NCBI GenBank assembly: GCA_004173475.1
Contig: SEBU01000001.1
Location: 1,364,001-1,428,000 of the forward strand
Direction: 5' to 3'
DNA length: 64,000 nucleotides
Origin: Gammaproteobacteria bacterium
GTDB lineage: Bacteria; Pseudomonadota; Gammaproteobacteria; Pseudomonadales; Cellvibrionaceae
Shown here: in pieces, positions 26,225-34,552 of the stretch
Layout of the letters: each line of letters begins with the position of its first letter
How positions within the stretch are numbered: the stretch's first letter is position 1
Made by a program: the position numbers and the translations under genes
Notes under the pieces: model-generated
Told to the model about the DNA's origin: nothing
Seen by the model: only the letters and a program-made list of their open reading frames with translations
The model's database searches: none

Positions 26225-27292
26225 TTATTGGCCCGCTTTCAATAAATCCCAATATTTGGAGTAAATGGCGAGAACTTCATCGCCAACATCGGCATGAATT
26301 GAACCTTTTTCAAAATCTTCTTTCGATGGAAAGACCATTTTATTTGACCGTAATTTTTCATCCAATAGCGCCTGTCCTGCTAAATTAGGTGCGGTATAGC
26401 CCAAATCTTCAATGGCTGCTTTTGCACTTTCTGCACGCAGCATGAAATCAATAAATTTGTACGCGGCATCCACATCCGCTGCACCTTTGGGAATTACAAA
26501 ACTATCAATCGCAAAAGTGGCGCCTTCTTCTGGATAAACGAATTGAACATTTTCCAATTCTTGTGAGGCTTTATAAGCTTCGCCGTTCCAGATAGCGCCG
26601 ATGCTGACGTTTCCTTGAATTAATGGAACCTTTGGAGCGTCGGAGTTAAAAGTTTTTACGCTCGGCAATAACTCTTTTAGCTTTTCATAAGCACATTTAA
26701 TTTCTGCCTCATTAGTGCTGTTGTCTTGAAAACCACACAAACGCAAACCTATGTAAAAATTATCGCGCATGTCATCCATCAATTCGATTTTGCCCACGTA
26801 TTCAGGCTTCCACAGATCCGCCCATTTGGTAATTTTGCTGGCATCAACCACCTTGCCATTAATCGCAATGCCTGTAGCACTTACGAGATAAGGCACACTA
26901 TATTCGTTGTTCGGATCGTAGGATTTGTTCAGAAGCGCTGGGTCCAGGTTTGCAATATTTTGTATTTTTTCTTTTTCAAGCTTTTGCAACAACCCTTCTT
27001 TGCGCATTTTTTCTACATAAAAAGTTGATGGCACTACAACATCGTAACCCTTGCCGTCTAACAATTTAATTTTGGCATACATAGCCTCGTTACTTTCGTA
27101 AGTAGCATATTCCACTTCGATACCAGTTTCTTTCGTAAACGCCTGCAGTGCAGAATCTGGTAGGTATTCAGTCCAGTTGTATACCACTACTTTTCGTTTG
27201 ACCGAGGGTTCGGCTGCCGTGGGCGTTTGCGATTCCTGCTTGGAACATCCAACCATTAGTAATGTGACTACTAGTGCAATCCACTTTTTCAT
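26225..27292 (-). CDS. potF: Polyamine ABC transporter substrate-binding lipoprotein (PotF/PotD-like)
   Basis: Periplasmic polyamine-binding protein. The N-terminus MKKWIALVVTLLMVGCSKQ contains a lipobox (MVGC), so it is predicted to be membrane-tethered, unlike soluble E. coli PotF. Family segments include VYNWTEYLPDSALQAFTKETGI, VVPSTFYVEKM, SVPYLVSATGIAING and the late IPKGAADVDAAYKFIDFML. At 355 residues it has the usual size. It immediately follows potI and is the last gene of the operon, which ends in a strong terminator. Putrescine versus spermidine preference cannot be settled by eye; potF is used because the operon resembles potFGHI in content. Confidence 0.85.
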   Translation of the reverse strand: MKKWIALVVTLLMVGCSKQESQTPTAAEPSVKRKVVVYNWTEYLPDSALQAFTKETGIEVEYATYESNEAMYAKIKLLDGKGYDVVVPSTFYVEKMRKEGLLQKLEKEKIQNIANLDPALLNKSYDPNNEYSVPYLVSATGIAINGKVVDASKITKWADLWKPEYVGKIELMDDMRDNFYIGLRLCGFQDNSTNEAEIKCAYEKLKELLPSVKTFNSDAPKVPLIQGNVSIGAIWNGEAYKASQELENVQFVYPEEGATFAIDSFVIPKGAADVDAAYKFIDFMLRAESAKAAIEDLGYTAPNLAGQALLDEKLRSNKMVFPSKEDFEKGSIHADVGDEVLAIYSKYWDLLKAGQ

Positions 27293-28078
27293 TTACTTTT
27301 TCTCCCGCAAAAGAAGTTGAGAAACGATGACTAAAATAAGTGACACCACCAAAAGCGTTGTCGAGATAGCGTTTACTTCAGGTGATACACCTACACGCAC
27401 CATCGAGTACACTTTGAGCGGCAAAATTTCGTAACTTGGGCCAGTAACAAAAGCGCTGACGATTACGTCATCCAACGAAAGGGTAAAACTTAATAGCCAA
27501 CCGGACGCTACTGCTGGCAACGCGAGCGGTAAAATAATTTTCATAAATACCCGCCCTTCAGTTGCGCCTAAATCGCGCGCAGCCTCCAGCATTTTCATAT
27601 CAAACCCTTTCAACCGCGAGTAAACGGCGACAATTACGAAGGGTAAACAGAACGTGATGTGGGCCAACAACAACGACCAAAATCCCAACTGAATGCCCAA
27701 CAAAATAAAAATAATTAACAAGGCAATTGCCAACACAATTTCCGGTGTGAGCATGCTGACAAAAACCATTGAGGATAAAACGGCTTTGCCTTTGAATTGA
27801 TAACGGTGTAGTGCCACTGCAGCGAGTGTGCCAATGATTGTGGCTAAAGTAGCAGAGGTAATCGCAATTAACACTGAGTGGCCAGCAGCTTGCATTAGGC
27901 CTTCATTTGAAAATAATTTTTCGTACCATTTAAGGGTAAAACCTGTCCAATGATTGCCATATTTTGAAGCATTGAATGAATTAATAACGAGCACAGCGAT
28001 AGGCAAATAAAGTACAACCAAAACGCCGACTAGATAACCCTTACTTAACCAACGCACTGATTTAGAAGTCTGAGCCAT
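27293..28078 (-). CDS. potI: Polyamine ABC transporter permease PotI/PotC-like
   Basis: Inner-membrane permease subunit with about six helices. The first helix (VGVLVVLYLPIAVLVINSFNAS) and the EAA loop (EAARDLGATEGRVFMKIILPLALPAVASG) that contacts the ATPase are typical of PotI/PotC. The start is the ATG at 28078 (MAQTSK); the ORF track's earlier start is inside potH. The gene overlaps the 3' end of potH by 17 bases and ends one base before potF, so the three are translated as a unit. Confidence 0.9.
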   Translation of the reverse strand: MAQTSKSVRWLSKGYLVGVLVVLYLPIAVLVINSFNASKYGNHWTGFTLKWYEKLFSNEGLMQAAGHSVLIAITSATLATIIGTLAAVALHRYQFKGKAVLSSMVFVSMLTPEIVLAIALLIIFILLGIQLGFWSLLLAHITFCLPFVIVAVYSRLKGFDMKMLEAARDLGATEGRVFMKIILPLALPAVASGWLLSFTLSLDDVIVSAFVTGPSYEILPLKVYSMVRVGVSPEVNAISTTLLVVSLILVIVSQLLLREKK

Positions 28079-28931
28079 TGATGCCCCCTTGCTTACTAAC
28101 AAAGCTCGCGGCTTTGTAATATAACCACAACATAAATCCGAGCAATACAATTAGCAGCACGCTCAATGCTGAACCAAATGGCCAGTCTCGCGTCACGAGA
28201 AATTGAGTTTTTATTACGTTACCAAGTAGTAAATTTTTTGCGCCGCCGAGTAAATCGGAAACGAAAAACATCCCCATCGCAGGTAATAAAACCATTAAGC
28301 ACCCTGCGACAATTCCAGGCGACGTAAGCGGAATTGTAATATGCCAAAAACGACTCCAAACACCGGCACCCAAATCTTGCGCCGCCTGATGCAAACGTAA
28401 ATCCAATTTTTCAATGGCGGAAAATAATGGCAATACCATAAATGGGAGGAGGATATAACTTAAACCCATGATCACAGCAAATTCTGTGTAGAGCATTTGA
28501 ACGGGCTCTTTGACAACATGCAAAGCAATCAAAATATTATTAAACAACCCCTCGTTACCCAGCAAAAATTGCAAGGCGTAGGTACGCACCAATGAGTTAG
28601 TCCAGAACGGTAAAATAACGAGAAATAATATAAGCGGCTGCCATTTTTTCGGAAGACTGGCGATACACATGGCAAACGGATAGCCAATCAACAAACACAC
28701 CAGCATTGCTTTTAACGACATTCGCAATGAATCCCACAGAACCTGCAAATAAAGTACATCAAGCGTGCGTACATAATTTTCGCCCGTGATGGGCAGCGCA
28801 ACGGTAGACGCAGGATCGCGTGTTAAAAAGCTGGCGAAAACCACAAACAAGTTGGGCATGAATACAAAACAGGTAAGCCAAACACTCACCAGTCCGATTG
28901 CCCAAAAACGAAATTGATAAAATTGCTTCAT
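28062..28931 (-). CDS. potH: Polyamine ABC transporter permease PotH/PotB-like
   Basis: Inner-membrane permease partner of PotI, with about six helices (FWAIGLVSVWLTCFVFMPN first). The EAA loop reads HQAAQDLGAGVWSRFWHITIPLTSPGIVAG, and NSLVRTYALQFLL is family-typical. The ATG at 28931 follows the potG stop by two bases and a GAGG lies about ten bases upstream; the ORF track's earlier start lies inside potG. 289 residues, a normal length. Confidence 0.9.
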   Translation of the reverse strand: MKQFYQFRFWAIGLVSVWLTCFVFMPNLFVVFASFLTRDPASTVALPITGENYVRTLDVLYLQVLWDSLRMSLKAMLVCLLIGYPFAMCIASLPKKWQPLILFLVILPFWTNSLVRTYALQFLLGNEGLFNNILIALHVVKEPVQMLYTEFAVIMGLSYILLPFMVLPLFSAIEKLDLRLHQAAQDLGAGVWSRFWHITIPLTSPGIVAGCLMVLLPAMGMFFVSDLLGGAKNLLLGNVIKTQFLVTRDWPFGSALSVLLIVLLGFMLWLYYKAASFVSKQGGINGSDF

Positions 28932-28933
28932 GA

Positions 28934-30037
28934 TCAGTGTGCCTCGTAAGGCATTACAACTTCCCACCCGGGAACCCACTTAACTGCCACGGTTTGATTA
29001 AGGCTGTAATCAAATGATGGGTCGTCTTCATCGAAGAATTCACTGGCGATTAACTCAACACCTGAAGGCAAACGAATAATAGAGTCTAGTGTTTTACCTT
29101 TATAGTTACGCTCAACTACAGTGCCCGTTAGAACTTGGCTCACGTGCGGATCATCTATATATTCCACACGCAAATCTTCAGGTCTCAGCAACACATTGAC
29201 CTTGTCACCCACTTTGAAATTATGTTCAGCGTGAAGCGTCCATTGCAGACCTTCTACCTTAACCTCGTATTCTTTGTTGCCATCAATGGCGACAATTTCA
29301 CCTTCGAGCTCGTTAATTTCGCCAATGAATTTTGCAACAAATAAATTGGCCGGATTTTCATAAATTTCGCGAGGCGTACCTAACTGTTGCACTACTCCTT
29401 TATGCATTACCACAACTCGATCAGACATGGACAAAGCTTCGTCCTGATCGTGCGTAACAAATACAAAAGTAATGCCGAGCTTACGTTGCAAACGCTTTAA
29501 TTCAATTTGCATTTGCTGACGCAATTTATAATCGAGTGCCGACAAGGATTCATCTAGCAATAATAATTTTGGTCGATTAACGACGGCACGAGCAATAGCA
29601 ACGCGTTGTTGTTGGCCACCGGAAAGCTGTGAAGGTTTACGATCAGCAAAATCACCGAGACGAACCATTTCCAGAGCTTCGATCACGCGCGGTTTGATTT
29701 CTTCTTTGGCGACACCGCTCATTTTTAAACCGAAGGCGACATTCTCAAAAACAGTCATGTGTGGAAATAGCGCATAACTTTGAAATACGGTATTTACCGG
29801 GCGCTTTTCAGCGGGAAGAGAACTTATTTCCTGACCCGCCAAATGTATTTCCCCGACATCAGCAGTTTCCAAGCCTGCGATCATTCGCAACACAGTGGTC
29901 TTGCCACAACCTGATGGACCAAGGAGTGTAAAAAATTCACCGTTAAAAATAGTGAGATCGAACTTATTCAAAACTACGTTATCTCCGTAAGCTTTGGATA
30001 AGCCGGTTAAGACTAATAAAGGGCGCGCTTCAGTCAC
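28934..30037 (-). CDS. potG: Polyamine ABC transporter ATP-binding protein PotG/PotA-like
   Basis: Cytoplasmic ATPase that powers polyamine uptake. Walker A is [19 protein letters not shown] (about residues 38-56), Q-loop [13 protein letters not shown], signature [15 protein letters not shown], Walker [13 protein letters not shown], switch His in [15 protein letters not shown], then a C-terminal TOBE-like regulatory domain (LLRPEDLRV). The Walker B reads DES where most ABC proteins have DEP, a variation known in this subfamily. The start is GTG with AGGAG about ten bases upstream. First gene of potG-H-I-F. Confidence 0.92.
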   Translation of the reverse strand: MTEARPLLVLTGLSKAYGDNVVLNKFDLTIFNGEFFTLLGPSGCGKTTVLRMIAGLETADVGEIHLAGQEISSLPAEKRPVNTVFQSYALFPHMTVFENVAFGLKMSGVAKEEIKPRVIEALEMVRLGDFADRKPSQLSGGQQQRVAIARAVVNRPKLLLLDESLSALDYKLRQQMQIELKRLQRKLGITFVFVTHDQDEALSMSDRVVVMHKGVVQQLGTPREIYENPANLFVAKFIGEINELEGEIVAIDGNKEYEVKVEGLQWTLHAEHNFKVGDKVNVLLRPEDLRVEYIDDPHVSQVLTGTVVERNYKGKTLDSIIRLPSGVELIASEFFDEDDPSFDYSLNQTVAVKWVPGWEVVMPYEAH

Positions 30038-30475
30038 CTTGGTCAGGCTCCTCTGATCGTTACATAACAGCGCACTGCATTAACTTGCAAACGCTACTAA
30101 GGCACTTTGTTAATTGGGAAAAAGAATCTGGGCATTGTTTCGCAAACCCGTACGTCTATCTAAAGCTTCAGCACACAGAAATAAGTTTTCGTACTAAATA
30201 TTTGAGCGATTCCAAAAGCTACGGATTACGTCAGGTAATTATATTGTGGTTCATGTAACACCGTTTTTGCCGACATATCGTCATGCAAACCGAGTCAAAA
30301 AAGCACGAAATCAATTGAACCAAAAAGACGCCGCATTTTACTCACACAGGGTGGCAAAAATCCAGCAAGACAACGCAAAACACGCGCCAACCGCAATTGA
30401 ACGCTACGTTTTGGGAGAGGTAAATATATTAAGCCTAGCCATACCGCACCAGGCTTATCATAACTGCGATGGCGA
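30038..30475. other. Intergenic region between potG and the SutA-like gene
   Basis: About 440 bases presumably holding the potG promoter (minus strand) and the 3' end of the SutA-like transcript. A 77-codon plus-strand ORF starting at GTG (30246) runs across it and overlaps the SutA-like stop by four bases; it has a weak ribosome site and no recognised homology, so I do not call it. No clear terminator or RNA gene was seen. Confidence 0.5.
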
Positions 30476-30787
30476 CTAAATAGGACGACCGCCGTAATCC
30501 GGGCTTGGCTTTTTCGGTGGGTCTGCAGTGACGTTAGGAGGCACTTCACTAATAACCCCTCCACGCGCCAAAAATGCGGCCACTTGATCTTCTAATTCAT
30601 CGCGAATTTTTTGCCGTGAAGCGATACTGAAATCTTCAAGTGCTTCCACCACAGCTGCCGCTTTGGTGCTTGCAGTATAACCTGCGTCGTCACTGTCGAG
30701 GGGCTCATCATCTGCGTCTGCATCCTCGACATCATCCTCAATGGGCTCTTCGGCTTCATCTTCTTCGTTAATGAGATCATCACTCAT
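30476..30787 (-). CDS. sutA: SutA-like small acidic RNA polymerase-associated protein
   Basis: A 103-residue protein with a very acidic N-terminal half (about residues 1-40), a short helical centre (ALEDFSIASRQKIRDELEDQVAAFLARGG) and a conserved C-terminal tail, PNVTADPPKKPSPDYGGRPI. This pattern matches SutA of Pseudomonas aeruginosa as I remember it, where the protein binds RNA polymerase and raises expression of housekeeping genes in slow-growing cells. The ..ADPPKKP..YG.RPI tail is the main reason for the call. It lies near glnK/amtB on the same strand. A nested hairpin lies 170-212 bases upstream of the start, possibly in its leader. If not SutA, it remains a conserved small acidic protein. 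Confidence 0.7.
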   Translation of the reverse strand: MSDDLINEEDEAEEPIEDDVEDADADDEPLDSDDAGYTASTKAAAVVEALEDFSIASRQKIRDELEDQVAAFLARGGVISEVPPNVTADPPKKPSPDYGGRPI

Positions 30788-30956
30788 ACTTTCACCTACG
30801 TTTTCATTTAACTATTTCGTCGAACAAGATTGTTAACGAGAGATAACGCAAGCCACCCACTTCATTACAATCATGCTTTTGATTATTTGGTTAACTATAT
30901 AGCTCAGACTTGGGTAAACGTCATGGTCAGCACCACAAATTTTTAGTCTTTTTTTA

Positions 30957-30999
30957 TCTTGAGGTCAACAGGGCCATTATCGTGGCAATTACCTCAAGA
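30957..30999. repeat. Nested hairpin (9-bp outer stem, 4-bp inner stem)
   Basis: TCTTGAGGT and ACCTCAAGA are perfect 9-base arms; between them GCCA and TGGC close an inner hexaloop TTATCG. The T-run is on the 5' side in plus orientation and an A-run follows in minus orientation, so it is not a terminator of either strand's genes. It could be a leader structure of the SutA-like mRNA, an operator or a small RNA. Confidence 0.55.
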
Positions 31000-31167
31000 A
31001 ATTTTGCCGCATTTTACTGTTAAGCACGCCAAGCGCAATCGTAGAATAATAAAACTTATGTAAGATTATCAAATAAAAATAAAAAGATGCAGTTGCACTA
31101 TGACCGCGTTCATTTTTCAGCCAAGCGAATCACTAAAGCCAATTCTTAAATTCTAAAGAAAAAAAAA

Positions 31168-31184
31168 GCGCACCGGATGTGCGC
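31168..31184 (-). terminator. Terminator after glnK (second copy)
   Basis: GCGCAC-N5-GTGCGC stem (6 base pairs, GC-rich); on the minus strand a run of T bases follows. It lies 21 bases beyond the glnK stop. Confidence 0.85.
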
Positions 31185-31204
31185 CTTTTAACACAGACAT
31201 ATTT

Positions 31205-31558
<354 letters not shown>

Positions 31559-31740
31559 TTATGGTCTTATCAGTAAAGCGTATTTATTAAAAAGAACGCT
31601 CAATTGTATTTTTTAAAACAAAATCAAAAACCTAAGATACACGTTAGCCGTATGAAAATCACCTGTTCGCTTATGACAATTTTCCAAGGCAATTATTTAC
31701 TAAGGGTTTGCCATTACAACTCACTGACTCTAGAGGATTA

Positions 31741-31774
31741 AAAAAGCCCCGTGTTTAATCACAAGGGGCTTTTT
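31741..31774. terminator. Bidirectional terminator after amtB
   Basis: AAAAAGCCCC and GGGGCTTTTT form a 10-base stem; the loop contains a further GTG/CAC pairing. T-runs on both strands. It ends the glnK-amtB transcript on the minus strand. Confidence 0.9.
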
Positions 31775-31807
31775 CCAATCTTGCTGAACGCTTCAATAAC
31801 TCTTCAA

Positions 31808-33334
31808 TTATGAGTGATAAGCGCGTTCGCCATGTTCAGCAGTATCCAAGCCCTCAGTTTCAAGCTCTTCAGTTACACGCAGACCTACAATTACGTCAAC
31901 CAGCTTATAGGCTATGAAAGAGATTACACCGGACCAAAGAATGGTTACACCAACTGCCTTGGCTTGAATCCAAACTTGCGTACCTATTCCGGAGAAGCCC
32001 CAGGTACCCGCAACGTAGTCGTATACACCAGTACCGCCTAAGTCTGGACTGTTAAATACGCCCGTCAGAAGTGCACCGATGATTCCGCCTACACAGTGAA
32101 CACCAAACACATCCAAGCTATCATCGTAACCCAAGATAGCTTTCAGTTTGAGAACCGCCAGCATACATACCAAGCCGCCCACCACACCTATTACGATACT
32201 GCCCATCGGGCCAACCCAACCGCAAGCTGGCGTGATCGCAACCAAGCCAGCAACAGCGCCAGAGGCAGCACCCAACATGGTTGGCTTACCGCGAATAGCC
32301 CACTCACCGAAAGCCCACGCTAAGACGGCAGCAGCGGTGGCGAGGAAAGTATTAATGAACACTTGCGCAGCGAAGGCGTTAGCTTCGAGGTTTGAGCCCA
32401 CGTTGAAACCGAACCAACCTACCCACAGTAACGCGGCACCAACCATCGTGAAAGGAACATTGTGTGGAGCAAGAGATTGCGTGCCGAAGCCTTTACGTTT
32501 ACCGATTAATAAGCAACCTACCAAACCTGCGATACCTGCGTTGATATGTACTACCGTACCACCGGCGAAGTCGAGTGCGCCCATTTGAAAAATATAACCA
32601 GCTCCAGCCGTTGCAGCATCAGCCGCTTCTTTAGTGGTATATGCATCTGGACCCGCCCAGAACCAAACCATGTGGGCAATTGGCAAGTAAGCGAAGGTAA
32701 ACCACAACACCATAAACAGAAGCACAGCAGAGAACTTCATACGTTCAGCAAATGCGCCTACTATCAAGCATGGAGTTAACGCAGCAAATGTCATTTGGAA
32801 AGCAGCGTAGAGGTACTCAGGAATGTATATACCCTTACTAAAAGTTGCAGCAGGCGTTAAGTTTCCAGCCGCATCCAACATATTTTTCAGGAAGAAGCGA
32901 TCGAAGCCCCCGATGAAAGAGGTACTGCCTTGCGTGAAGGCGAGCGAGTAACCGTAAATCGCCCATAGAATACTGATAAGGCAGAAGGTTACAAAAATTT
33001 GCATCGACAACGACAGTACGTTTTTAGCACGTACCATACCGCCGTAGAAAAGTGCCAGGCCGGGCAGGACCATGAACAATACCAACAAGGTACTGGTTAA
33101 CATCCATGCGATATCGCCTTTGTTAAATTCAGGCGCTGCTGCAACCGGCGCAGCGGCTTCAGCGGGGGCTGCTGCCTCAGCGGCTGGAGCAGGAGCGGCA
33201 ACTTCAGCCTCGGAACTGACTTCAGCAGCTGGAGCTGCCGCATCTTGTGCAAAAACACTCCCTGCACCCAACAATAGCGCCGCCATTCCAACGAGCAAGA
33301 CGAGCGTGCGGCTCATTTCGAAAAATTTCTTCAC
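31808..33334 (-). CDS. amtB: Ammonium transporter AmtB
   Basis: Trimeric inner-membrane ammonium channel regulated by PII. A signal peptide (about residues 1-29, ending SVFAQD) is followed by an Ala/Pro/Glu-rich stretch of about 40 residues (AAPAAEVSSEAEVAAPAP) and then the eleven-helix core starting near residue 74. Core signatures are ALFYGGMVRAKNVLS, DFAGGTVVHINAGIAGL with one of the pore His residues, and DVFGVHCVGGIIGALLTG with another. At 508 residues it is longer than E. coli AmtB (428), mainly because of the periplasmic extension. It follows glnK (first copy) by 69 bases, with an inverted repeat in between. Confidence 0.96.
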   Translation of the reverse strand: MKKFFEMSRTLVLLVGMAALLLGAGSVFAQDAAAPAAEVSSEAEVAAPAPAAEAAAPAEAAAPVAAAPEFNKGDIAWMLTSTLLVLFMVLPGLALFYGGMVRAKNVLSLSMQIFVTFCLISILWAIYGYSLAFTQGSTSFIGGFDRFFLKNMLDAAGNLTPAATFSKGIYIPEYLYAAFQMTFAALTPCLIVGAFAERMKFSAVLLFMVLWFTFAYLPIAHMVWFWAGPDAYTTKEAADAATAGAGYIFQMGALDFAGGTVVHINAGIAGLVGCLLIGKRKGFGTQSLAPHNVPFTMVGAALLWVGWFGFNVGSNLEANAFAAQVFINTFLATAAAVLAWAFGEWAIRGKPTMLGAASGAVAGLVAITPACGWVGPMGSIVIGVVGGLVCMLAVLKLKAILGYDDSLDVFGVHCVGGIIGALLTGVFNSPDLGGTGVYDYVAGTWGFSGIGTQVWIQAKAVGVTILWSGVISFIAYKLVDVIVGLRVTEELETEGLDTAEHGERAYHS

Positions 33335-33363
33335 GAGAAATACTCCTAAGTGATTTATCTGAC

Positions 33364-33392
33364 GTACAAAACGATCTCGATCAAATTTGTAC
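33364..33392. repeat. Inverted repeat in the glnK-amtB gap
   Basis: GTACAAA..GATC and GATC...TTTGTAC are arranged symmetrically around a TC centre, 30 bases upstream of amtB. Arms pair as GTACAAA/TTTGTAC with an inner GATC/GATC. No T-run. It may be a protein-binding site or an mRNA structure. Confidence 0.45.
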
Positions 33393-33403
33393 TTGTTATT
33401 GAT

Positions 33404-33769
<366 letters not shown>

Positions 33770-33884
33770 TCAAGGTGCGGAAGCACCGGAAATATTACTT
33801 TACTCGAACTGAAAACCACAAAATCCATATCAATATGGCTTCACAGAACCCAACTCGAGATGTCTTTAAGTTCATTGGAGATTT

Positions 33885-33900
33885 AGCATTTTGCAGGCCA
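33885..33900 (-). promoter_or_regulatory. Sigma-54-type -24/-12 promoter of glnK-amtB
   Basis: On the minus strand TGGCCTGCAAAATGCT aligns without gaps to the sigma-54 consensus TGGCACG-N4-TTGCW, keeping the invariant GG and GC with ten bases between them. Predicted start is near 33874, giving a leader of about 130 bases before glnK. Upstream NtrC-like sites strengthen the call. Confidence 0.65.
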
Positions 33901-33984
33901 ATTAATAATTACCTTGGAATTTCAATAACCTAGGTGACAGCGAGTTAAGTGGCAAAGCGTCTCGCCTGAATCAATAAAGTTAAT

Positions 33985-34001
33985 TGCACCATATTGGAAC
34001 T
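33985..34001. promoter_or_regulatory. NtrC-like enhancer site 1
   Basis: TGCACCATATTGGAACT resembles the enterobacterial NtrC operator (TGCACTAAAATGGTGCA type). Its centre lies about 119 bases upstream of the predicted sigma-54 start of glnK. Confidence 0.55.
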
Positions 34002-34017
34002 CGCGTGCGTGCGATGA

Positions 34018-34034
34018 GCACCAATATGGGATGA
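34018..34034. promoter_or_regulatory. NtrC-like enhancer site 2
   Basis: AGCACCAATATGGGATG resembles an NtrC operator; centre about 152 bases upstream of the predicted start and 33 bases (three helical turns) from site 1. The CCATATTGG and CCAATATGG cores of the two sites are exact reverse complements. Confidence 0.55.
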
Positions 34035-34197
34035 CGTCGCTTCGATACACACCTCTCACGCCCCTAAATCTATTTAGCAACATTCAAATGCTGGAGGACC
34101 TACGACCTAGAGCACAAATTAATTCAAAATAGAATCGAGTGACCGAAACAATGCATAAAGAGTACACTGAGCCAATACGATAATTGAGGAGCTACCC

Positions 34198-34440
34198 ATG
34201 ATTAGCCATCTAGCCCAACGCCTTAGCCAGGAATTGCAAAATCTTTTGCCCGCGGTAACAAATCTAATACCGAAACGTGAACTCCACCTGGCATTACAAT
34301 CGAGTCTCGCCAAATTAAACTTGGTGACTCGTGAGGAATTTGACGCGCAGGCTGCTGTTCTCCACCGCACTCGGCAAAAGCTGGAAGCGCTAGAGCTACG
34401 CTGCGCCGAAATGGAGCAAAATCTTAAACAAAACTCTTAG
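34198..34440 (+). CDS. ubiK: Ubiquinone biosynthesis accessory factor UbiK (YqiC family)
   Basis: An 80-residue protein of the BMFP/YqiC family, which helps the ubiquinone biosynthesis complex in aerobic conditions and forms trimeric coiled coils. The segment LVTREEFDAQAAVLHRTRQKLEALELRCAEME is the family hallmark and forms the C-terminal coiled coil. A GGAG ribosome site lies six bases before the ATG. It precedes comM, a neighbour pair seen in Pseudomonas-type genomes near glnK-amtB. Confidence 0.9.
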   Translation: MISHLAQRLSQELQNLLPAVTNLIPKRELHLALQSSLAKLNLVTREEFDAQAAVLHRTRQKLEALELRCAEMEQNLKQNS

Positions 34441-34552
34441 TAGAACCCGATGGTTTTATTTCATGCAACATATTGGTATATTCGTTTTGCTTAATTAGAT
34501 CCATCGAACACGTTAAAGGGAAATTTTTCAGACACTTAAGTAAGGAACACTT

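Larger units (their letters stand above)
30788..31204. other. Intergenic region between the SutA-like gene and glnK
   Basis: About 415 bases, A/T-rich, holding the promoter region of the SutA-like gene, a nested inverted repeat (30957-30999) and the glnK terminator (31168-31184). No ORF worth calling. Confidence 0.6.

Noticed and set aside
30246-30479. Plus-strand 77-codon ORF between potG and the SutA-like gene
   Set aside because: GTG start with only a distant AGG, no recognised homology, and it runs into the SutA-like stop on the other strand. Conservation would be needed to call it.
30957-30999. Terminator interpretation of the nested hairpin
   Set aside because: No T-run follows the stem on either strand in the direction of the flanking genes.
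32148-32588. Plus-strand ORF of 146 codons inside amtB
   Set aside because: Shadow of the GC-rich amtB reading frame on the opposite strand; composition is not protein-like.
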